The translations under genes and the position numbers were made by a program. A DNA stretch of 64,000 bases from Lysobacter sp. (GTDB lineage Bacteria > Pseudomonadota > Gammaproteobacteria > Xanthomonadales > Xanthomonadaceae), in NCBI GenBank assembly GCA_027306995.1, contig DAHUXS010000011.1, positions 1-64,000 on the forward strand, given 5' to 3'. Numbering within the stretch: position 1 is the first letter of the stretch; each line of letters begins with the position of its first letter. The notes under the pieces were generated by a model. That model was not told the origin of the DNA and did not search any database. It was given only the letters and a program-made list of their open reading frames with translations. Below are positions 35,312 through 44,238 of this stretch, piece after piece.

Positions 35312-36568
35312 TCAATGCGCGACGTTCAAGGCCGCGCTGCGGTCGTGGCGGTAGCGGAACAGCGGCACGAAGAGGACCGCCATCACCAGGGAATAGAGCG
35401 CGAAAGTGACCCAGATGCCGTGCCAGTCCTTGACGCCATCGGCGCCGGTGAACCAGCGGTCGATCATCCAGCCGCTGATCGAACTGCCCAGCACTGCGCC
35501 GATGCCGTTGGTCATCAGCATGAACAGGCCCTGGGCCGAAGCGCGGATGCGCGGATCGCTCTGCTGCTCGACGAACAGCGAGCCGGAGATGTTGAAGAAG
35601 TCGAAAGCCATGCCGTACACGATGCAGCTCAGGATGATCATCCACAGGCCCGGGCCGGGGTTGCCGTAGGCGAACAGGCCGAAGCGCAGGAACCAGGCCA
35701 CCATGCTGATCGTCATCACCGTCTTGATGCCGAAGCGGCGCAGGAAGAACGGGATCGCGAGGATGAACAGCGTTTCCGAGACCTGCGAGATCGACATGAT
35801 GATCGCCGGGTACTTCACCGCCAACGAGCCCGCATAGGCGGGATTCTTCTCGAATTCACCGAGGAAGGTGCCGCCGTAGGCGTTGGTGAGCTGCAATGAC
35901 GCGCCCAACAGCATCGCGAAGATGAAGAACACCGCCATGTTGCGATCGCGGAACAGGCGGAACGAAGTCAGTCCGAGCACTTCGATCAACGAGCGGTTGT
36001 CGCCCGCGGTCATGCGTGGCGGCGCCGGCGGCAGCGTGAAGGCATAGAGGCCGAGCAGGAAGGCGGCGCCGGCGGCGACATAGAACTGGCCCGGCGACTT
36101 CTCCAGCCCGAGCAGGCTGGTGGTCCACAGCGCGGCGATGAAACCAATCGTGCCCCAGACGCGGATCGGCGGGTAATCGCGGATCACGTCCAAACCCTGC
36201 TGCTTGAGCGCGTTGTAGGCCACCGCGATCGCCAGCGAGATGGTCGGCATGTAGCAGATCATCGAGCCGAAGATCAGCCAGAAGAACTGGTTGGGATTCG
36301 CCGCCTGCGGCAACAGGCACAGGAAGACGCCGCCGAGGATGTGCAGCATGCCGTAGAGCTTTTCCGCATTGATCCAGCGGTCGGCGACGATGCCCATCAG
36401 CGACGGCATGAAGATTGCCGAGAAGCCCATGGTCGAGAAGATCGCGCCGAAGCTGGTGCCGGACCAGCCGCGGTTTTCGAACCAGTAGCGACCGATGGTG
36501 ATCAGCCACGCCCCCCAGACGAAGAACTGCAGGAAGTTCATCAGGGTGAGGCGCAGCTTCAGGCTCAT
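35312..36568 (-). CDS. Nucleoside:H+ symporter-type MFS permease (NupG-like)
   Basis: 12-helix inner-membrane carrier, 418 residues, of the NHS family of the MFS. Seen: FLQFFVWGAWLITIGRYWFENRGWSG at the N-terminus, MGIVADRWINAEKLYG (the loop 2-3 motif), PPIRVWGTIGFIAALW, and FDFFNISGSLFVEQQSDPRIRASAQGLFML (the helix 10-11 signature of this family). Monocistronic. Nucleoside specificity is by family resemblance only; xanthosine or another nucleoside is equally possible. Confidence 0.9.
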   Translation of the reverse strand: MSLKLRLTLMNFLQFFVWGAWLITIGRYWFENRGWSGTSFGAIFSTMGFSAIFMPSLMGIVADRWINAEKLYGMLHILGGVFLCLLPQAANPNQFFWLIFGSMICYMPTISLAIAVAYNALKQQGLDVIRDYPPIRVWGTIGFIAALWTTSLLGLEKSPGQFYVAAGAAFLLGLYAFTLPPAPPRMTAGDNRSLIEVLGLTSFRLFRDRNMAVFFIFAMLLGASLQLTNAYGGTFLGEFEKNPAYAGSLAVKYPAIIMSISQVSETLFILAIPFFLRRFGIKTVMTISMVAWFLRFGLFAYGNPGPGLWMIILSCIVYGMAFDFFNISGSLFVEQQSDPRIRASAQGLFMLMTNGIGAVLGSSISGWMIDRWFTGADGVKDWHGIWVTFALYSLVMAVLFVPLFRYRHDRSAALNVAH

Positions 36569-36611
36569 GTCGTGTCCGGTCTTGGGTTCCCGGGACGGAG
36601 ATTAAGCGATC

Positions 36612-37187
36612 TCAGCCGATCCCGCGCAGCGCTACCCACAGGCCCAGTGCCAGGAACACGATCGCCGCGGTGATGCGCGCCGCCTTCAACGGCAGCTTGT
36701 GGGCGAAGCGCGCGCCGAGCAGGACCACCGGCACGTCGGCGACCAGCATGCCCAGCGTGGTGCCGGAGATGACCTGCCACAGCGGCGAATACTTAGTGGC
36801 GAGCAAGGCGGTCGCGACCTGGGTCTTGTCGCCGATCTCGGCGAGGAAGAACGCGATCGCGGTCGCGACGAAGGCGCCATGCGCCGGCAGCTTGGCGTCG
36901 TCCTCGAGGGTGTCCGGCTTCAGGGTCCACAACGCGATGGCGATGAAGCAGACCGCGACCACCCAGCGCAGCACGTCGGGCGTGAGCCAGTGCGCGATCA
37001 CCGTGCCCAGCCAGGCCGACACCGCGTGGTTGAGCAAGGTGGCGACGAGGATGCCGGCGATGATCGGCAGCGGCTTGCGGAAGCGCGCGGCGAGCAACAG
37101 GGCGAGCAATTGCGTCTTATCGCCGATTTCGGACAGGGCGACGGTGCCGGTGGATACCAGCAGAGAGGAGAAGGGCAGGTCGATCAT
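36612..37187 (-). CDS. TMEM165/GDT1-family manganese exporter (MneA type)
   Basis: 191 residues from ATG 37187 (MIDLPFSSLLVSTGTVALSE), selected because the upstream frame lies within the riboswitch. Both family motifs are present: VALSEIGDKTQLLALLLAARFRKP (about residues 17-40) and FFLAEIGDKTQVATALLATKYSP, each E-x-G-D-K-T-Q in a duplicated three-helix unit. Six membrane segments. MneA exports Mn2+ in Vibrio (family knowledge). The Mn2+ riboswitch in front makes the metal assignment strong. Confidence 0.92.
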   Translation of the reverse strand: MIDLPFSSLLVSTGTVALSEIGDKTQLLALLLAARFRKPLPIIAGILVATLLNHAVSAWLGTVIAHWLTPDVLRWVVAVCFIAIALWTLKPDTLEDDAKLPAHGAFVATAIAFFLAEIGDKTQVATALLATKYSPLWQVISGTTLGMLVADVPVVLLGARFAHKLPLKAARITAAIVFLALGLWVALRGIG

Positions 37188-37190
37188 GGG

Positions 37191-37390
37191 AGCTCCAAAG
37201 CCGGGCGCTGACAAAAGACGAAAGCGGACACGACGCTGCCCGGCCGGGATGCGTCGCGCCTGCCTTCGGTCTTGTCCCATTGCCGGATTGGCGATGTCGT
37301 GCGCCATGGCGAGGTACCAATAAACGGCACGGCCAAGTATGTTGACGCACGCCCCGCGACGGATCGCGGCGGACGACTCCCCGAGGAAGG
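37191..37390 (-). promoter_or_regulatory. yybP-ykoY Mn2+ riboswitch in front of the exporter
   Basis: On the minus strand the leader begins CTCGGGGAGTCG (GGGGAGT at 37376-37382), then the invariant GCGTCAACATACTTGG block, then GGGACAAGACC (conserved CAAGACC), and closes with CCCGGCTTTGG just ahead of the start codon. These four blocks, in this order, define the class. The last block holds the GGAG ribosome site 6 bases before the ATG, so Mn2+ binding would free translation. Confidence 0.93.
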
Positions 37391-37442
37391 GGTGGACATA
37401 GTGTAGCCGCTAGACTGTCGGCCCGCCGCCGAGGAAACCGCC

Positions 37443-38417
37443 ATGCACTACCGCCGCCTGGGTTCGACCGGCCTGCAGCTCTCGGCGCTGTCGTTCGGCG
37501 CGTGGATCACCTTTGGCGACCAGATCGGCCGCAGCGAGTCGCGCAACCTGATCGCCGCGGCATGGGACCACGGCATCAATTTCTTCGACAATGCCGAGAT
37601 CTACGCCCATGGCCGCGCCGAGGAGGTGATGGGCGATGTCATCGCCGACCTGCGCCTGCCGCGCGATGGTTACGCGGTCTCGAGCAAGGTCTATTTCGGT
37701 GCGCGTCCGAATCCGCTGCCGCTACAGCGCGGTCTGTCGCGCAAGCACGTCTTCGATACCTGCCACGCCGCGATGAAGCGCCTGCGCGTCGACTACCTCG
37801 ACCTCTATTTCTGTCATCGCCCCGATCCGGACACGCCGATTGCCGAAACGGTCGCAGCGATGGACACGCTGGTGCGCCAGGGCAAGGTGCTGTACTGGGG
37901 CACCTCGGAATGGCCAGCGGAACTGATCGTCGAGGCGCACCGTATCGCGCAGTCCGGCGGCTACACGCCACCGGCGATGGAACAGCCGGAATACAACCTG
38001 CTCCATCGCCATCGCGTCGAACGGGAATACGCGCCGCTGTACACCGATTACGGCATGGGCACCACGATCTGGTCGCCGCTGGCCTCGGGCATGCTCACCG
38101 GGAAATACGCGAATGGCGTACCGGCCGATTCGCGTCTCGCGCAAAGCGACCACCAATCGCTGCGCCATGAACTGATGGAAGATCGCGACGGTGGTACCCG
38201 CATCGCGCGCTCCAATGCCTTCGTCGCCATCGCTCGCGAAGCCGGCCTGTTGCCGGCGCAATTGGCGATTGCGTGGTGCCTGCGCAATCCGCATGTGTCG
38301 ACGGTGATGCTCGGTGCCAGCCGCGTCGAGCAATTGCTGCAGAACCTGTCCGCCCTCGACTTGAAGGCGGACGATGCGTTGTGGGCGAAGGTCGAGGCGG
38401 CGACCGCCTCGACCTGA
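37443..38417 (+). CDS. Aldo-keto reductase (Kv-beta-like family)
   Basis: NADPH-dependent carbonyl reductase, 324 residues, TIM barrel. Catalytic tetrad: Asp and Tyr in NFFDNAEIYAHGRAEEVMG (Asp50, Tyr55), Lys in AVSSKVYFGA and His in LYFCHRPDPDTP. NADPH-binding end: LASGMLTGKY and MLGASRVEQLLQNL. Divergent from the Mn exporter, its ATG about 50 bases beyond the riboswitch start. Substrate unknown. Monocistronic. Confidence 0.93.
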   Translation: MHYRRLGSTGLQLSALSFGAWITFGDQIGRSESRNLIAAAWDHGINFFDNAEIYAHGRAEEVMGDVIADLRLPRDGYAVSSKVYFGARPNPLPLQRGLSRKHVFDTCHAAMKRLRVDYLDLYFCHRPDPDTPIAETVAAMDTLVRQGKVLYWGTSEWPAELIVEAHRIAQSGGYTPPAMEQPEYNLLHRHRVEREYAPLYTDYGMGTTIWSPLASGMLTGKYANGVPADSRLAQSDHQSLRHELMEDRDGGTRIARSNAFVAIAREAGLLPAQLAIAWCLRNPHVSTVMLGASRVEQLLQNLSALDLKADDALWAKVEAATAST

Positions 38418-38423
38418 CCTCGA

Positions 38424-39674
38424 TCAGTCGACCTTGGGCGAAGCGGGCGGCGCGCCGTCGGGCGCATCCTGCACGATCACGGTCTTGCGGCGTTCGATGC
38501 GCTGGCCGTCCTTGCCCGCATCCTTGACCCAGGACGGCGGGGTGTCGTTCGGGCCACCTTCCCAGGTTTGCGTCTTGCCGTCCTTGTCCTTCATCACGTA
38601 GCGGCGCTTCTCCACGACATGCGATGCATTGGACGGCATCGTGATGCGGAAGGGTGCCGTGGCCTTCGGCACGGTGACCTGGACACTGGCCTCCTTGCGG
38701 TCGCGCAGGTAGTCCACCGTCACCTTGCTGTCGGCGGGTTGCGCGCGCAACGCGTCCATCGCTTCGCGTGGTGTGTTCACCGCCTTGCCGTTGATCATGC
38801 GGATCACGTCGCCGGCCTGCAGCCCGGCGAGGTCCTTGCCGGTGCCGAGCACCAGCACGCCGCGATCCGTTCCGAAATAGCGACCCAGTCCGGCATCCAC
38901 CGTGGACAGGTTCACGCCGCTCCAGCGCAGGGCTTCGACCAGGGCGGGCATCTTGCAATCGCTACCCTTGCAGTCGCTGTCGATCCGCATGATTTCACGG
39001 TGGACTTCGGGTGCGACCATGGCCATTTCGGCATGGCGTTTTGCCATGTCGGCATTCTTGTCATCAAACATGATGCGATCGACCTCAACAGTGAGAGGCT
39101 TTCCATCACCATCCGAATAAAACCGGACATTGCCTTCCAGCGCCGCGCCATTTGCCGGCCCCGACATGACATAGAAACGGTTGCCGTCCTTTGGCGTCAT
39201 CGTCGCGATCGCCGTCTTGCCATCGCGCTCGTAGGCGAGGTTCACCGGCGTCTTCGCGTCCGCGCTCATCGCCAGCATCGCGCGCGCCTGCGCCACTCGC
39301 GCCTCGCCATTGGCGTTGTCGATGGCCTTGTCGTTGATGCGAATGATGCGATCGCCGCCCTTCAGGCCAGCACCTGCCGCGGCGCTATCCGGCGTCACGC
39401 CGACGATGCGCACGCCGGGCTTGTCGTCGCCCGCCAGCAACACGCCGATCACGGGGCGACGGACTTCGCGCCGCTCGATCCGCATCGGCGCCATCGCTCC
39501 GCCGGATTTGCCCATCAGTTCCGCATAGCGTTGCGAAGCCTTTTCGAGATCGGCGCGGGCAGCGTCAAGTTCCTTTTGCTGGGCAGGCGTCATCGTGCTC
39601 TGTGCACCGGCGTTGCCGGCCAGGGCGATGCCAAGCGCGAGCGTCAGCGCGATGGGTTTGGGAAACATGTTCAT
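38424..39674 (-). CDS. Secreted protein with two PDZ domains, no protease
   Basis: 416 residues from ATG 39674 (MNMFPKPIALTLALGIALAGNAGA; AGAGGA upstream). After the signal peptide a helical stretch (QKELDAARADLEKASQRYAEL) is followed by two PDZ domains: first with PVIGVLLAGDDKPGVRIVGVTPDSAAAGAGLKGGDRIIRIND, second with DRGVLVLGTGKDLAGLQAGDVIRMINGKAV. There is no trypsin-like domain and no catalytic triad. It is last in an ECF sigma - anti-sigma - PDZ string, so a role in sensing misfolded or terminal peptides and releasing the sigma factor is plausible but unproven. Confidence 0.85.
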   Translation of the reverse strand: MNMFPKPIALTLALGIALAGNAGAQSTMTPAQQKELDAARADLEKASQRYAELMGKSGGAMAPMRIERREVRRPVIGVLLAGDDKPGVRIVGVTPDSAAAGAGLKGGDRIIRINDKAIDNANGEARVAQARAMLAMSADAKTPVNLAYERDGKTAIATMTPKDGNRFYVMSGPANGAALEGNVRFYSDGDGKPLTVEVDRIMFDDKNADMAKRHAEMAMVAPEVHREIMRIDSDCKGSDCKMPALVEALRWSGVNLSTVDAGLGRYFGTDRGVLVLGTGKDLAGLQAGDVIRMINGKAVNTPREAMDALRAQPADSKVTVDYLRDRKEASVQVTVPKATAPFRITMPSNASHVVEKRRYVMKDKDGKTQTWEGGPNDTPPSWVKDAGKDGQRIERRKTVIVQDAPDGAPPASPKVD

Positions 39675-39705
39675 GGTGTCCTCTTGGTCGATAGGTCGTG
39701 GGGAT

Positions 39706-40374
39706 TCAATCGATGCTGACCAGCACGGCGTCATGGCGCTGGCCGCGCGCGGAATACAGGCGGTCGGTGGCTGCGATACCAACCAGTTGCTGCAAAGTGT
39801 CGATACGCTGGTGCCACAAGGTGGCGCGCTGTTGTGGTTGCAAATCGGCCTGCGAAAGCCTGTTGTCGATGCGCGAGATCTGCGCGCCGAGGTCGTCGCT
39901 CAATGCGGTGCTCACGCCGCCAGCCACCTGCTCGTCGCGGGCCATGGCCAGCAATGCTTCCAGTTGCGCGGACTGGTGATACAGCGGCTCCAGCGCATCG
40001 CCTGTCGCGATTCGCCTGGGGGGCGAAGCATGGCTGGCTTTCATGGCGGTCGCGACGCGTCGGTTGCGCGATGGTGCGGGCTTGGGCGTCGGATCGGCTG
40101 CGGGTGTAAGTACCGGGGGCATGGCGTTCGATGTCGGTGCAACCGTTTTCGCCACGTTCGATTTCGCCGCGTGCGGCACGGCAGGTCGCATCAACGCCAA
40201 CGGGATCGCGACGGCGATCGCCAGTACTGCCGCTGCCGCTAGCCAGCGCGGCCAACTCCGGCGCGCTTCCGGCGTCGAAGCCGGCAGGCGTGCCTGGAGT
40301 CGCTCCCATCCCATCGGTTCCGGCGTTTCCGTCGGCAATGCCGAGAATGCTTCGGACCAGTTGCTGTCAGGCAT
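39706..40374 (-). CDS. Putative anti-sigma factor (single-pass membrane protein)
   Basis: 222 residues. Cytoplasmic N-terminus of about 40 residues, one membrane segment RWLAAAAVLAIAVAIPLALM (about 43-62), then a periplasmic Pro/Ala-rich linker and a helical domain (ALEPLYHQSAQLEALLAMARDE, ISRIDNRLSQADLQPQQR) with charged pairs. No zinc (H-x3-C-x2-C) motif. The start overlaps the sigma-factor stop by 8 bases, the standard regulator arrangement. Assignment rests on topology and gene order, not sequence identity. Confidence 0.75.
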   Translation of the reverse strand: MPDSNWSEAFSALPTETPEPMGWERLQARLPASTPEARRSWPRWLAAAAVLAIAVAIPLALMRPAVPHAAKSNVAKTVAPTSNAMPPVLTPAADPTPKPAPSRNRRVATAMKASHASPPRRIATGDALEPLYHQSAQLEALLAMARDEQVAGGVSTALSDDLGAQISRIDNRLSQADLQPQQRATLWHQRIDTLQQLVGIAATDRLYSARGQRHDAVLVSID

Positions 40375-40960
40375 GGATGGCCTCCTTCGGCGAAGACGCG
40401 ACTTCCACCTGCAGCAGTTGCCGCAGGCGACGCGTTCCGCGTGCCAGTTGGGATTTGGAAAAACTCGCGCTGCGTTGCATCGCAGCCGCGATTTCGTCGT
40501 GGGTATAGCCCTCGGCGTGATACAGCCACAACACGCTGCGCGTCACCACGGGCAGGCTGGCAAGGGCGCGTTGCAGCAAGGCGGCGTCGGCTGCGGCCGG
40601 TGGTAACGGCCCGCCATCCATCAGCAGGTCGCAGTCGGCGTCGCCATCCAATTCGAGCTCCAGCCGGCGTTGTCGCCGCAAATGCATCAATGCCTCGTTC
40701 ACCGCGATCTGGCGCAACCAGCCCCAGAACGGACTGCCGCCGTCGCCACGGAAACCCGCGATCGCCGACCACGCCTTGAACATCGTGTCCTGCAACACCT
40801 CGTCCGCCTCGGCGCGATTGCCGCACAGGCGCAGCGCCAGGTTGAACACCGGTCGCTCGAACCAGCGATACACCTGTTCGAACGCCGCACGGTCGCCGCG
40901 CCGCACGCGGGCGAGCAGGGCGTCGGGGACGTCGATGGCGAAGGCGGAACGGGGGGTCAT
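40367..40960 (-). CDS. ECF-type RNA polymerase sigma factor
   Basis: 197 residues. Sigma region 2: RGDRAAFEQVYRWFERPVFNLALRLCGNRAEADEVLQDTMFKAWSAI with the promoter-melting segment. Region 4: LASLPVVTRSVLWLYHAEGYTHDEIAAAMQ with the helix-turn-helix (YTHDEIAAAMQRSASFSKSQLARG). The linker carries an acidic run (ELELDGDADCDLLMDG). First gene of the three-gene unit; divergent from the slipin gene, with a 109-base shared upstream region. No standard autoregulatory -35 GAAC/-10 pair could be fixed in that gap. Confidence 0.93.
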   Translation of the reverse strand: MTPRSAFAIDVPDALLARVRRGDRAAFEQVYRWFERPVFNLALRLCGNRAEADEVLQDTMFKAWSAIAGFRGDGGSPFWGWLRQIAVNEALMHLRRQRRLELELDGDADCDLLMDGGPLPPAAADAALLQRALASLPVVTRSVLWLYHAEGYTHDEIAAAMQRSASFSKSQLARGTRRLRQLLQVEVASSPKEAIHA

Positions 40961-41012
40961 CTATCCATCAGGATGCACCGAAGCGGAAAAGCGTCGCAGC
41001 GGGAACGCAATA

Positions 41013-41039
41013 TTGTCCGCCGGCGACCTTGCCTATACT
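41013..41039 (+). promoter_or_regulatory. Possible promoter of the slipin operon
   Basis: -10 TATACT at 41034-41039 with a -35-like TTGTCC at 41013-41018 (15-bp spacer, short). 30 bases to the ATG, and GAGGGG precedes the start. Confidence 0.4.
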
Positions 41040-41069
41040 CGCCACACATATATAGGTGAGGGGTGTTCC

Positions 41070-42023
41070 ATGGGTGTGATTCTTGCTGCGGTCTTGCTGT
41101 TCGCGCTGGTGGTGCTGGTCGCCAAGGCGGTGCGGATGGTGCCCCAGGGATATGAATGGACGGTCGAGGCGTTCGGCAAGTACACCCACACGCTGTCGCC
41201 GGGCCTGCACTTCCTGATGCCGATCTACCAGGGCGTCGGTCGCAAGGTGAACATGATGGAGCAGGTGCTGGAGGTCCCCAGCCAGGACGTGATCACCAAG
41301 GACAACGCGGTGGTCAAGGTCGATGGCGTGGTGTTCTTCCAGGTGCTGGATGCCGCCAAGGCCGCGTACGAGGTGGCGACGCTCGAGATCGCCATCCTCA
41401 ACCTGGTGATGACCAACATCCGCACCGCGATCGGTTCGATGGACCTCGATGAATCGTTGTCCAAGCGCGACGAGATCAATACCAAGGTGCTGCTGGCGGT
41501 GGATCAGGCGACGCACCCGTGGGGCATCAAGGTCAATCGCATCGAGTTGAAGGACATCGCGCCGCCGCGCGACCTGGTTGAATCGATGGCGCGGCAGATG
41601 AAGGCCGAGCGCGAGAAGCGCGCCAACATCCTCGAGGCCGAAGGGTTCCGCCAGGCCGCGATCCTCAAGGCCGAAGGCGAGAAGCAGTCGGTGATCCTCG
41701 AAGCCGAAGGCAATCGCGAAGCGGCGTTCCGCGCCGCCGAGGCACGCGAGCGCCAGGCCGAGGCCGAAGCCAAGGCGACGCAACTGGTGTCCGACGCGAT
41801 CTCCAGCGGCAACGTGCAGGCGATCAATTACTTCGTCGCCCAGAAGTACATCGAGGCGTTCAAGGCGCTGGCCGAGGCACCCAACCAGAAGTTCGTGATG
41901 ATGCCGATGGAAGCGTCCGGCGTGGTCGGTTCGCTCGCCGGCATCGCCGAACTCGCGCGCGAGGCGCTGGATCGCCAGCCGAGTTCAACGGCGCGTCCGC
42001 CGCTGCCGTCGCCGCGGAGCTGA
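41070..42023 (+). CDS. Slipin / stomatin-prohibitin (SPFH, QmcA-like) membrane protein
   Basis: 317 residues. One N-terminal membrane anchor MGVILAAVLLFALVVLVAKA, then the SPFH domain (VPQGYEWTVEAFGKYTHTLSPGLHFLMP, KDNAVVKVDGVVFFQVLDAAKAAYEV, IGSMDLDESLSKRDEINTKV), and a long Ala/Glu-rich coiled coil (EREKRANILEAEGFRQAAILKAEGEKQ). Forms membrane microdomain scaffolds. Start ATG 41070 with GAGGGG upstream. NfeD gene follows after 4 bases, the usual partner. Confidence 0.94.
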   Translation: MGVILAAVLLFALVVLVAKAVRMVPQGYEWTVEAFGKYTHTLSPGLHFLMPIYQGVGRKVNMMEQVLEVPSQDVITKDNAVVKVDGVVFFQVLDAAKAAYEVATLEIAILNLVMTNIRTAIGSMDLDESLSKRDEINTKVLLAVDQATHPWGIKVNRIELKDIAPPRDLVESMARQMKAEREKRANILEAEGFRQAAILKAEGEKQSVILEAEGNREAAFRAAEARERQAEAEAKATQLVSDAISSGNVQAINYFVAQKYIEAFKALAEAPNQKFVMMPMEASGVVGSLAGIAELAREALDRQPSSTARPPLPSPRS

Positions 42024-42027
42024 CGCC

Positions 42028-42471
42028 ATGCGCATCGAAGTCATGGTCTGGGCCGGATTGGCATTGCTGCTGTTCGCCGCGGAGGCGATGGCGCCGGGCG
42101 CCTTCATGCTGTGGCTGGGGCTCGCGGCTGCCGCCACCTTCGTGATCGTGCTGCTGGCGCCGGGCATGACCGTGTTGGCGCAGGTGATCGCGTTCGCGGT
42201 CCTCAGCGTGGTCGCCATCCTGATCTGGCAGCGCTGGTTCCGTGGTCGTGGCCGCAGCAGCGATCAGCCCAAGCTCAATCGTCGCGCCGAACAACTGGTC
42301 GGACAGGTTGCGGTCCTCGTCGAACCGATCGTCGATGGCCAGGGCCGCCTGCAGATCGCTGATGCGTTCTGGACCATCCGCGGTCCCGATGCGTCGGCTG
42401 GCACGCGCGTACGTATTGCTTCGACCGATGGCATGGTGTTGACTGTCGAGCCCATCGCCGGAGCTGAGTGA
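42028..42471 (+). CDS. NfeD-family membrane protein
   Basis: 147 residues: two or three membrane helices (WAGLALLLFAAEAMAPGAFM, LAAAATFVIVLLAPGMTVL, IAFAVLSVVAILIW) followed by a C-terminal OB-fold (LVGQVAVLVEPIVDGQGRLQIADAFW) of the NfeD type. It is the standard partner of slipins, which it anchors or modulates. Starts 4 bases after the slipin stop; the next gene's ATG follows its TGA directly. Confidence 0.93.
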   Translation: MRIEVMVWAGLALLLFAAEAMAPGAFMLWLGLAAAATFVIVLLAPGMTVLAQVIAFAVLSVVAILIWQRWFRGRGRSSDQPKLNRRAEQLVGQVAVLVEPIVDGQGRLQIADAFWTIRGPDASAGTRVRIASTDGMVLTVEPIAGAE

Positions 42472-42999
42472 ATGACATTCGGAAAACTTCGTCCCACCTC
42501 GAGGGACAGGTTTTCAGGGAAGAAAACGATCGCTGCAACCTTTGCCGCACTGGCCATCGCGCTGGGCGGTTGTGCATCGACAACGCCGGCCGCGAAACCC
42601 GCCGCCGTCGTACAGGACCAGGCAGCAGATCCTTACATCAGCGCACCGGATGCCGTCACGCGCGCGGAGGCGGCGCCAACCCGCAACGTTTCCGGCATCT
42701 TCGAGTTCACCGTGCGCTCGGTGTCCGTACGCGACGGCATCGTCCTGTTGAACTCGGAGCGCGACCTGCGCAAGCCGGACCTGCTGGTGGTTGAAGTGAT
42801 GCCGGCGGCGCAACGCGAAGTCATGGCGCATACCCGCAAGTCCGCCGCGCGCTACTTCCTCAACAAGCACCTGACCGTGCAGGGCGTGGCCCGGCGCGTG
42901 GTCGTGGGGCGATCGGGCAAGGGCAAGTCGGCGTCGCCGCGCTACGGTACCCGCGTGCAGATGGATCGCTTTGCCCAGGTGCTGACCATCCAGGATTGA
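42472..42999 (+). CDS. Lipoprotein of unknown function in the slipin operon
   Basis: 175 residues with a lipoprotein signal (KKTIAATFAALAIALGGCAS, lipobox LGGC at about residue 36). The mature part has a compact beta-rich domain (GIFEFTVRSVSVRDGIVLLNSERDLRKPDLLVVEV) and ends VQMDRFAQVLTIQD. Such a fold recalls nucleic-acid or small-ligand beta-barrels but I recognise no family. Its ATG follows the nfeD stop immediately, so it is the third gene of the slipin cluster. Confidence 0.8.
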   Translation: MTFGKLRPTSRDRFSGKKTIAATFAALAIALGGCASTTPAAKPAAVVQDQAADPYISAPDAVTRAEAAPTRNVSGIFEFTVRSVSVRDGIVLLNSERDLRKPDLLVVEVMPAAQREVMAHTRKSAARYFLNKHLTVQGVARRVVVGRSGKGKSASPRYGTRVQMDRFAQVLTIQD

Positions 43000-43062
43000 A
43001 CGCGGGTCCGATCGGGACGGGACGGATGCGATAATTGCCGCTTTCCGCATCCGGACCCGGCC

Positions 43063-44160
43063 ATGACCCAGAAGACCATCCTCAACGACACCCACCGCGC
43101 CATGGGCGCGAAGATGGTCGACTTCGGCGGCTGGGACATGCCGATCCATTACGGCTCGCAGATCGAGGAGCACCACCAGGTGCGTCGCGACGCCGGCATG
43201 TTCGACGTCAGCCACATGACCGTGGTCGACCTGCGTGGCGCGCGCACGCGCGACTTCCTGCGCGCGCTGGTCGCCAACTCGGTCGACAAATTGCAGAAGC
43301 CGGGCAAGGCGCTCTACACCGCCATGCTCAACCCGCAGGGCGGGGTGATCGACGACCTCATCGTCTACTTCATGTCGGAAGACTGGTTCCGCCTGGTGGT
43401 GAACGCCGCCACCCGCGACAAGGACATCGCATGGATCACCGCGCAGGCCCGTGCCTTCGACGTCGAGGTGAAGGAGCGCCCGGAGTTCGGCATGGTCGCC
43501 GTGCAGGGACCGAATGCCCGCGCCAAGGTGATCGAGCTCCTGCGCGAGGAAGATCGCGCACCGGTGTCGAAGCTGGTCCGCTTCAGCGCCCGGGAGGCGA
43601 AGACGCTCGACGGCATCGACGTGTTCGTCGCGCGCACCGGGTACACCGGCGAGGACGGCTTCGAGATCATCGTGCCGGAAGATCGCACCGTCGCTTTCTG
43701 GAATGCGTTGCATGCCGCAGGCGTCGCACCCGCCGGGCTCGGCGCGCGCGACACCCTGCGCCTCGAAGCCGGCATGAATCTCTACGGCCAGGACATGGAC
43801 GAGACCGTGTCGCCGTACGAAGCCGCGCTCGGCTGGACGGTGGTGCTCGACGAGGGACGTGACTTCACCGGCCGCAGCGTGATCGAACCGCAGGCGAAGT
43901 CGGCACCTCGCCAGATGATCGGCCTGGTGATGGACGAGAAGGGCGTGCTGCGCCATGGCCAGCGCGTGCTCACCGCGAATGGCGACGGCGAGATCCTCTC
44001 CGGCACCTTCTCGCCGACCATCGGCAAGGCCATCGCGTTCGCGCGCGTGCCCGCCGGCGAACCCGGCGACGTGCGCGTCGACATCCGCGGCAAGGAAGTC
44101 CCGGTGCGCGTCGTCAAGTTCCCGTTCGTGCGCGATGGCAAGATCCAGGACGGCATCTGA
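43063..44160 (+). CDS. gcvT: Glycine cleavage system T protein (aminomethyltransferase)
   Basis: Transfers the aminomethyl group from GcvH to tetrahydrofolate. 365 residues: [82 protein letters not shown] (catalytic Asp region) and [23 protein letters not shown]. No glycine riboswitch could be found in the 63-base leader. gcvH follows after 78 bases; gcvP is not in the window. Confidence 0.97.
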   Translation: MTQKTILNDTHRAMGAKMVDFGGWDMPIHYGSQIEEHHQVRRDAGMFDVSHMTVVDLRGARTRDFLRALVANSVDKLQKPGKALYTAMLNPQGGVIDDLIVYFMSEDWFRLVVNAATRDKDIAWITAQARAFDVEVKERPEFGMVAVQGPNARAKVIELLREEDRAPVSKLVRFSAREAKTLDGIDVFVARTGYTGEDGFEIIVPEDRTVAFWNALHAAGVAPAGLGARDTLRLEAGMNLYGQDMDETVSPYEAALGWTVVLDEGRDFTGRSVIEPQAKSAPRQMIGLVMDEKGVLRHGQRVLTANGDGEILSGTFSPTIGKAIAFARVPAGEPGDVRVDIRGKEVPVRVVKFPFVRDGKIQDGI

Positions 44161-44238
44161 TCGCCGTTGCGGCAAGCGTCGTGGCAACCGTTAGACTATC
44201 TCCACCTTCCCCCTGAACCTGCAAACGCGGAGCACCCC

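Noticed and set aside
43000..43062. Glycine riboswitch ahead of gcvT
   Set aside because: The leader is too short and has no GGAGAG-type aptamer core.
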